Assembly (NCBI GenBank): GCA_015680685.1
Contig: MNCI01007569.1
Coordinates: 62,001-126,000 of the forward strand
Origin: Gnetum montanum
Taxonomy: Eukaryota > Streptophyta > Gnetopsida > Gnetales > Gnetaceae
DNA length: 64,000 bases
Reading direction: 5' to 3'
Below the pieces are notes generated by a model. It was not told the origin of the DNA. It worked only from the letters and a program-made list of their open reading frames with translations, and searched no databases. This document shows positions 57,185-64,000 of this stretch, piece after piece (the stretch's first letter is position 1; each line of letters opens with the position of its first letter). Both the position numbers and the translations under genes were made by a program.

Positions 57185-59450
57185 CTGCCAAAAAATAAAT
57201 CAAATGTTAGTATACATATTTAGATGCGAATTTTGACATAAAATTACTAAGTTAAGCTAGAAAAATTAACATAATGTAATGCAAACTAACAAAATTTTTT
57301 CCTAATTTTGGCAATGCCCTTTGGGGCCCCATGGGTATAGGATGTCAACCAACTTATTTGACGTGCCTAGTATTCACAAGTGTACAACATGTTTGCATAG
57401 GATAAGCATTTCATTTCATAGGTTTAGCATCAACATGTTTTCACAGGTTTAGCATCATTATAGTTTGTAGGATTAGTAGTGTTACATCTCACAAGTTTCG
57501 CAGTATGCATAATTTGCAAAATTTTAGTAGAATTTCTCTAACTTTGGATTATCGCAGTGGAGAGCATAGTCCAAAATTTCAAAAAAAAATTTCTAACTTT
57601 GGGCTACCTCTATAGAGAGCATAGATTGGAAAGGAGGTAAAATTTTTCTAACTGTGAGAACCTTAACTATGCTCTTCATAGAGCATAGTCTTGAAAAAAC
57701 TAACTTTTGGAGTAGATGTCAACTGCACCTCTAAGGCATGGGAAATGTAGTTCTAGCTATGACCTATAGGGAATGAAGTTTTGGTCATCTCCCCAATGCT
57801 CTCTACACACTACACCCTACTATGGCATCATGCCCCACCCCACAACCACTGTGCCCTACCATGGCATTGGGTGCCATGCCCATTGCCCTTCGGGCACCAT
57901 GCCTGTACCCTACACCATCACTACCCTAGCAAAAATTTCAAAAAAATAAAAAATATAGAAAATGTTCTCTAGTACTCAGTGCCCTTGTGGCCATGCTACA
58001 AGGTGCAATCACCCTTGTAGCCCTTGCTGTGCCATGGGGTGTAGTCACCCCATGGCTGCTCGTAGCCTCAAGAATCTTGCAAATTTATTTATTTTTCTCA
58101 AAAAGAAAAGAAAGGGTGTGCATTGGGCATCAACCACAATAGTGGTTCCTACGATGCCACCACCATCAAGCATCAACCATGGCCAAGGCCCATAAAAATC
58201 CTTAGGAGATAAAAAAGAGGTTTCTACAAGCATAAACCCCTGGTCACTACCCTAACCCTTCCCCCTCTCATGGCTATGCCACCAGAATTTGCAAGACCTG
58301 CCCACTATTCCCCCATCCCCTACCTCATGGATGGTTATCCTTAGTCATCATTGAAGCCTAAACCTTGACCCTTGCCTTCCCCTTCCTACACCATAAAAAT
58401 GCAAGACTAACCCTTGCCACCCCTTTCGTAGTCATGCTAATGACCATTGTTGCCCTGGCTTTTAAAAACCTAGTAGAAGCCCCCACACAAAACCTCACAC
58501 ATGGTAGAATGTTTCAAGAAAAAGGAGGGAACACCCTTGCCCATGAAAGGCAAACCCCATCTTGCACACCTTCCCTACCACTGTGATAGTCATAATGATG
58601 CACAACAATGGTAGCCCTTGCCATGGTAGGGTATGCTAATGATCTACACTACAAATGTAAACCCTCATAACAGCAAAAGAAATGATGAAAAATAGCAAAG
58701 GAAAGAGCATAGTTGGGGTACCTAGTAGACATTGACAATCTTCTTACATCCATGCATGCTTGAGGCAAGTGCCCTAGTGCTTGCTTTCCCTCATCCATGT
58801 TTGCCAGTCTTGGGTGAAGGCATTCACTTTGGTGCATCATCTTGCTCTAACTATGCTCTCCATTGATAGCACAAAACAACGACAATGACAAGACTATGTT
58901 CTAAAATTTTTGTTTGAAATCCTAAAAATGACAACTTACCCATGGTAAAATGTGCCTATATATCCTCCTAGGGTAATTTAATGATCCACCAACCTAGGAT
59001 TACACTCCATACTTAGCCAAAATTTTAAAATTTTGGTAGGAGCATAGTTAGATGAGAGCGTAGTCCCCCAACACTTAGCCAAAATTCTAACTTTTCACTA
59101 GCCAGTGCATGCCCAAGCCAATTTTTCTTCCCAAACATAGCTGACGTTACCTAGAATGGTGTGCCTAATGCTCCATGGTTCACTAAGACCTAAAATTGGC
59201 ACCTTGGTCTGGTAAGACCTAAAATTGTCTTCCACATGGCTTCTTAAAGCCTAAAACTAGCACAAACATGCCTACCTACCTCTAACATCCCATGTGTATA
59301 ATTAGGAAAATTTATATTGCATTGTTTTTTCTTCATTTGTGCATATTAACTTTATTAAAGTAAGTGCCACTTAATGTTTGCTAGTTTTTTTTGCAAGAAC
59401 ATAACATGGCTATACCTAAATAGCTTCTTTCACCTCTGGTCCTCGTTGGG
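57185..59450. other. Non-coding stretch between antisense gene and H RT
   Basis: Contains GAGCATAGTC-type hairpin motifs (57555-57705, 59040-59070) like those in the H LTR and leader, a C-rich part (57780-58600) with much GCC/CCCTACC, and a patch related to the 53 kb minisatellite (59185-59270). On the minus strand 58840-58720 reads MDEGKQALGHLPQACMDVRR-like sequence ending CTACTAG before GTACCCC, which could be an upstream exon of the antisense gene, but this is weak. Confidence 0.4.
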
Positions 59451-60630
59451 CCTCATGGTGACATCAAGTGATGCATCGATCCACATTGCCTAGACCTTGA
59501 GCATATGGCCTACAATGAATACATAGCATCTATAGAGACACCACTATATTGGCCTCACCATCTAGTTAAGGCTCTCGATTTAGAGGTGGGAAATGTCACA
59601 AAGGATCCCCTCATTGAGATCCCTCTGACCACACCCAACGATAAGGAAAAAACACTAAAACTAAGCTCTTTGCTGAAGCATAGTGTGCCCAAGGCATCAC
59701 TAAGATGATCAATGATAACATTAAGGCATTTGCATGGTCATACAAGAACATGCCAAGCCTAGACCCTTGTCTAGTCCAACACAATATCATCCTCAATCCC
59801 TACATTAAGCCAATCAAACAGAAAGCATGTAAGGTTCAGCCTAAGGTGGTGTTGGTGGTCCATGATGAAATCACCAAACTTTATAAAGCTAGTCTCAACT
59901 GGTCATTGACTATGCAAAATAGGTCTCCAACATCATGGTTGCACCTATGAAAAATAGAAGTATATGCATTTGCATAGACTTTCGGGACTTGAATAAGGCA
60001 ACCATCAAAGATGTTTTTCCATTGCCTAGTATCAATCAACTAATCGATACCACAATTGGACATGCCTTGTTATTTTTTTATGAATGGGTTATCAAGCTAC
60101 AACCAAATTAGGATGAACCTTAAGCACTAACTCAGCACAACCTTTATGCCCCCTTGGGGTACATTTTGTTACACTATGATGCCCTTTGGACTCAAGAACT
60201 CAAGAGCAACATATCAATGAGTCATGACATACATCTTTAGCAATTACATGATCAATTTGCTTAATTATTACGTCAATGACATAATTGTTAATCCTAAACT
60301 AGCGTACAACCATGGAAATTATTTGGACTTAGTACTTAAATGTTCCTTAAAACATGATCTTAGGTTGAACCCCAAGAAGTGTGTATTCAGTGTTAAAATG
60401 GGCCAAACAATTGGTTTTGTAGTATCCAAAGCAGGAATATGCATAGACCCTAACAAGGTTAAGGCCATAACAAACTTAGCACCCCTGACCAACCTTAAGG
60501 AGCAACGAGGATTACAAAGTAGATTGGAGTTCATACGTAGTTTTATTGCATGGTTAACTGACAAGTTACAGCTAATGCAAAATTTGCTCAAGAAAGAAGC
60601 CCACTTTGAGTGGATAACTCAATGTCAATA
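59451..60630 (+). pseudogene. Element H: reverse transcriptase remnant
   Basis: Tat-type RT. Pieces: NVTKDPLIEIPLTTPNDKEK (about 59610), IKAFAWSYKNMPSLDPCLVQ (59717-59776, family FAWSYKDMPGLDPxLVxH), HDEITKLYKAS, then MVAPMKNRSICICIDFRDLN and KATIKDVFPLPSINQLIDTT (about 59937-60055). The catalytic block YYVNDIIVNPK (about 60258-60290) has Asn for the first Asp of YVDD. Thumb KHDLRLNPKKCVFSVKMGQT, IGFVVSKAGICIDPNKVKAI (60350-60470) and RSFIAWLTDKLQLMQNLLKK. The long open piece is 60224-60631. Confidence 0.85.
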
Positions 60631-61200
60631 AGCATTTGAGAACCTTAAACAAGAGTTGATGCAACTTCCCATAGTTCATCCCTCACAAGGAGATAAATCT
60701 TTTTATATCTACCTTACCACTTATGACATGTCCATCACTTCTCTACTTTGTTAAAAGCTAGACAATGACACAAAGGTCCTAGTTTACTATCTAAGCCACA
60801 CATTAGTCACCCACAAAGAAAAATATAATGATGTGGAAAAGCATTGCTTCACTTTATTCTTCTCACTCAAGAAGTGGAGGCATTACCTTTTCCATAGTCA
60901 GGCCAACATCATTTGCAAAAATAACGTACTTCGAGTGATTACAACGAACATCTACAAAATTAGTAATATCACATGTTGGAAAGCAATAATAGTGGAGTTT
61001 AACCTACATTACATTGAACAAGCCTCAACTAAAGGTCAAGCTATAGTTGCACAACTCATGACTTCACCCATACAAGATCAAACAACCATAGACCTAAATT
61101 TTCTGGATGATCTTGTCAATACCATTAGCCAAGTGCCCAACAACTATGAGTCACTCCTACACTTTAATAGAGCTTCAACCTCTTAAGGAGGTAGCATTGC
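60631..61200 (+). pseudogene. Element H: RNase H remnant
   Basis: QGDKSFYIYLTTYDMSITSL (about 60687-60748), then VLVYYLSHTLVTHKEKYNDV and EKHCFTLFFSLKKWRHYLFH (60777-60896), open in the part 60833-61186. This is the RT-linked retroviral-type RNase H. The Y-x-x-x-EKxCxxL motif is preserved; the first acidic residue appears as the D of TTYDMS. Confidence 0.8.
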
Positions 61201-61229
61201 TACATTATCATATTTCCATCTAGGGATAT

Positions 61230-61545
61230 CTAACCCTTCATGTATCATTTTACATTCCATTATACCAATAATGTAGTGAAGTACAAAGGTCTCCTCAAGG
61301 ATATCCTTGTAGCACATGACTTAGGAATCCAACATATAGTAATTTGGGATAACTCATAATTAGTGATCAACCAGGTGACAAGGGTTTATGCTTGTAAAGC
61401 CCAACATTTACAATATTATTGTGACTTGGTGAAGCACTTGCTTCAGCACTTTACAACAATCGATGTCCAGCATATCCCTTGAAATGAAAATGTTGTAGTC
61501 AATGCACTAGCAACATTAGACTTAAGCATTGCACTTAACATGTTC
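61230..61545 (+). pseudogene. Element H: second (archaeal-type) RNase H remnant
   Basis: A second RNase H domain between RNase H and integrase marks the Tat lineage. Visible: FHYTNNVVKYKGLLKDILVA (family NNxAEYEALxxGL), HDLGIQHIVIWDNS, LVINQVTRVYACKAQHLQYY, LVKHLLQHFTTIDVQHIP and NENVVVNALATL (family REENxxADALAxLA). The catalytic Glu of EYEAL has become Lys and the Asp of SDSQL and ADAL are altered (WDNS and VNAL), so it is inactive. One or two stops. Confidence 0.8.
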
Positions 61546-62389
61546 CATGCATTATCCACCTCAGTGGTGGATTTCATTAAGCCTATTACACAAATCACCA
61601 ACATTGCATCCATAGCCACAGTAAGCACAACCCACGTAGTAGAGTGGCATGACAATATCAAGTTGTACCTTCTACAAGGTGAACCTCTGCAACATCTAAC
61701 TACTACCCAAAAAGACACAGTGCATAAACATTCGTGGCAGTATGTCAATGTGGATGATAATACATTATGTCATAGATCCTATGATGGCATACTAATAACC
61801 TATGTAAGCAATGGTGAAGTGCACAAAATCATTGAACAAGTCCACGAGGGAGTAAGTAGAGGCCACATAACACCTAGGGCAATGGTAGCAAAAATTAGAT
61901 AACTAAGCTATTATTGGCTTTACATAAAGCATGATTGCATCTCAAAGGTCAAAACATGCAACATGTGTCAACAGCACAACAACCTAATGCATGTGCCCCC
62001 AATGGAACTACATACAATGCAAATTGCATGGTCATTCCAATGTTGGGGCTTCAACATCATTGGACCTATAATGCCTAAGTCCCCCACAGGGCATAGCTTC
62101 ATCATAACCATAACTAAGTATTTCACCAAGTGGGTTGAAGCTATTCCCCTTGGAAGACAACAACACAACAAGTTTGCAAATTTATGCTAGATAACATAAT
62201 AATCTATTTTGGCTTACCCATGACTATAGTAATAGACAACAGGCCACAGTTTAGTAGTGCTAAAACTAAAGGCATTTGTGATCACTTTGGCATCAAGCAT
62301 TCCTTCTCGTTGCCTTACTACCCATAGGCAAATGGCCAAGCAAAGGCCACTAACAAAGTCATCATCAAACGTTTGAAGAAGATGCTAAG
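61546..62389 (+). pseudogene. Element H: integrase, cut by I
   Basis: After a linker (61540-61700), the HHCC finger: VHKIIEQVHEGVSRGHITPR, MVAKIR-stop-LSYYWLYI and CNMCQQHNN (about 61819-61985), with both His and both Cys present. Core: FNIIGPIMPKSPTGHSFIIT and KYFTKWVEAIPLGRQ (62050-62160), first Asp now Asn. Then TIVIDNRPQFSSAKTK (about 62223-62270), second Asp present, and ANGQAKATNKVIIKRLKKML (62330-62389), Glu now Ala. The frame ends in KKMLSD where the LTR of I starts. Confidence 0.85.
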
Positions 62390-62513
62390 TGATGAGACAT
62401 GAATTGCTCATAGTGCTGGCGCCCACGTTGTATCATGGGCCACGTTGTATCATGGGTTGTGATGTATCATGGGCCGCAATATCGCATACGCGATATCGTG
62501 TACGTGATATCGC

Positions 62514-62812
62514 AGTTAGCCGCAATTGCTATAAATAAGAGGCGGCTCTCCCTCATTTCCATCCCAGTTTTAGTGTAGNTAGTTAGCCGCAATTGCTATA
62601 AATAAGAGGCGGCTCTCCCTCATTTCCATCCCAGTTTTAGTGTAGCGAAGCTCTGGCAGTTTGATCCCTCCAGAGTTAGAATTTTTCCCGTGTCTGNGGA
62701 CCAGCAATAAAGATCGAGATTACTTCATCATTGCAGCATTCACTTAGTTTATTTNGGACCAGCAATAAAGATCGAGATTACTTCATCATTGCAGCATTCA
62801 CTTAGTTTATTT
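62514..62812. other. Two assembly joins with duplicated overlaps in LTR I
   Basis: 62514-62578 is repeated at 62581-62645 around the 'n' at 62579. 62698-62754 is repeated at 62756-62812 around the 'n' at 62755. A third 'n' at 62697 starts the second block. Each pair is identical, so these are unmerged contig overlaps; the two TATA boxes are one. Confidence 0.85.
62597..62604 (+). promoter_or_regulatory. TATA box of LTR I
   Basis: TATAAATA followed by AGAGGCGG. It also appears at 62530-62537 in the duplicated overlap. Confidence 0.7.
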
Positions 62813-62995
62813 ATTGTTATTTATTTCATGTTATTTATTGCTTTCATAGCGCGGTGTAAGTACGACTTGACTACGAGCATCTACAGGTGTGTACAGCTAG
62901 TTAAGGAATCGGTTACTTATCGCGATTAGTCTCTCAACCCTAAACTCCTAGAAGCGGAACGAGTTCGACTTGATTACGAGCATTTAAGTGTGACT

Positions 62996-63120
62996 GCTTG
63001 GTAGCCCAGTGGTGTAGCTAGGGGGATCTACGCTTGGTAACCCAGTGGCGTATTTGGGGTCTGCGCTTGGTAATCCCAGTGGCGTACCTAGGCCTATGCT
63101 TGGTAGTCCCAGTGGCAGTC
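62996..63120 (+). repeat. U5 tandem repeat in LTR I, 33-36 bp, four copies
   Basis: Units start with GCTTGGTA and continue CCCAGTGG(C/T)GTA at 62996, 63032, 63065 and 63098. They lie between two copies of GTGTAC..AAGGAATCGGTT (62886 and 63137). Elements B, E and FG have two units. Confidence 0.8.
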
Positions 63121-63464
63121 GTGCACGAAGTCCAAGATGTGTACGGTTGATCAAGGAATCGGTTGCTCGTCGCACTTAGGCTAGATTAGATTTTCTTACC
63201 CTTTTCCTCTTAGCTTAGATTTAGTTAAATATTATTTTCCACTGCCATCAGGAGTAGCATTAGAATTAGAACACATCATACACCTCATCTAGACTAAACC
63301 ATACGTGACATATGCAAAACTAGTCTAGATGGGAAGACAGCGAACTGCGACCTAAGGCTAACTATCTAGATACCACAACTAGTCCATCTGCGGAGTTCGA
63401 CCGGATCGCGCGTGCGACGCTCGTTTCGTATGGTTGAGTGTAGGGGTACCTCGCCACTCATCAT

Positions 63465-63483
63465 TGGCGCCGTTGCCGGGGAT
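63465..63483 (+). promoter_or_regulatory. Element I primer-binding site, perfect tRNA-Asp complement
   Basis: TGGCGCCGTTGCCGGGGAT is the exact complement of the CCA-tailed 3' end of plant tRNA-Asp, one base after the LTR. Athila elements are known to use this tRNA. Confidence 0.9.
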
Positions 63484-63595
63484 GGTGCTAGTTATCTAGA
63501 TTAGTTATATCATACAAGGTCGCTGTAAAGAACTTAACGATATATCTCTTAAAAAAAAAAGAATTATAAAAAGTCACATAAATTCACGCACAACA

Positions 63596-64000
63596 ATGCC
63601 TCTCCTACAAGATAATAATAACGCCACACCTAGTGAGGAAGTTCATTGGAGAACCAACGAACTATATGACGATGAAGATTGGAGTATACAACCTGAAGTG
63701 GGAGTTTCCTATAAGAATGAACAAAAACAACGTCATCGTAACACACGAAAGCATAACTTACCCGATGACGATGAACCCCCACTGGCCACTACAAGCTTAA
63801 CGCAAATACAAGAGGCTGTTCGAATCTCACGTAGGCATCGTAAAGAGAGCCGACTACCCAGGCTCGATTTAAACAACTTTCCTAAATTTTCAGGAGGCTA
63901 TGACTTAGATCCGCATCAACATTTACTAGCCTTCTACGATGCCTGCACATGGAATAACATTGATAACAGTTGGCAAAAACTGAAGCTCTTTCCTATGACA
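63596..64000 (+). CDS. Element I: gag, N-terminal part, open to the window end
   Basis: ATG at 63596, 113 bases after the PBS, opens a frame of 135 codons without a stop up to the last base of the window. It starts MPLLQDNNNATPSEE, has a charged stretch (YKNEQKQRHRNTRKH, DDDEPPLATTSL), then the start of the capsid-type core: RLPRLDLNNFPKFSGGYDLD and PHQHLLAFYDACTWN, then NSWQKLKLFPMT. This last motif is the one in which B and E have a stop in place of Trp. It is the only intact coding stretch of any retroelement in the window. The remainder of the element lies to the right. Confidence 0.85.
   Translation, partial: MPLLQDNNNATPSEEVHWRTNELYDDEDWSIQPEVGVSYKNEQKQRHRNTRKHNLPDDDEPPLATTSLTQIQEAVRISRRHRKESRLPRLDLNNFPKFSGGYDLDPHQHLLAFYDACTWNNIDNSWQKLKLFPMT

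Larger units (their letters stand above)
62390..63463 (+). repeat. Element I 5' LTR
   Basis: About 1.07 kb as assembled (about 0.95 kb after removing the two assembly duplicates). Starts TGATGAGACATG, ends CACTCATCA. The preceding 5 bases CTAAG (62385-62389) are the expected left target duplicate. U3: three GTATCATGGG repeats (62430-62475), then a GATATCG palindrome cluster (62476-62514). It is richer in CpG than the other LTRs of the family, which marks it as the youngest. Confidence 0.9.

Overview
The window is AT-rich plant nuclear DNA made almost entirely of old, nested Ty3/gypsy LTR retrotransposons. Evidence for a land plant: plant-type Athila, Tat and chromovirus lineages, a primer-binding site matching plant tRNA-Asp, an LRR receptor-like-protein fragment, an ESS-2 (DGCR14) splicing-factor exon and short GT-AG introns. 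The depth of nesting and heavy decay suggest a large, slowly purged genome such as a gymnosperm, but the species is inference. No intact cellular gene was found.

Left part (1-20.4 kb). Element '0' (Athila-like, minus strand) runs from the window edge to its 5' LTR at 3088-3956. Then come two tRNA-like SINE copies and a broken LRR receptor-like-protein C-terminus (4754-5107) that abuts the RT of element A (plus strand, 5' truncated). Element B (6632-17539, both LTRs, imperfect 5-bp target duplication TTAT core) is inserted in the RNase H region of A. The middle of B (RT palm to integrase start) is replaced by about 2.6 kb of foreign DNA with a sequence gap, a tandem repeat and the first coding exon of an ESS-2 homologue.

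Middle part (20.4-31 kb). A Tat-like integrase end (element C) is followed by a hidden 210-220 bp tandem array, then a chromovirus-like element D with its own LTR, initiator-Met PBS, gag, protease, RT and RNase H.

Right part (31-64 kb) is a chain of insertions: D is cut by E (Athila-like, plus), E by FG (Athila-like, minus), FG by H (Tat-like, plus, dual RNase H) and H by I (Athila-like, plus, youngest). FG carries an extra ~900-codon coiled-coil reading frame between integrase and 3' LTR, the env position of Athila. H contains, between protease and RT, an antisense intron-containing gene with an FCP1-like phosphatase domain. Element I has a perfect tRNA-Asp PBS and a gag that is still open where the window ends.

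Nearly all pol and gag frames are dead. In the frames examined, most stops fit C-to-T change at methylated CpG or CHG sites (TAG for CAG or TGG, TGA for CGA or TGG). Several single 'n' characters mark assembly joins with duplicated overlaps, and one 65-bp block is in reverse orientation. All names of elements (0, A-I) are labels for this report.
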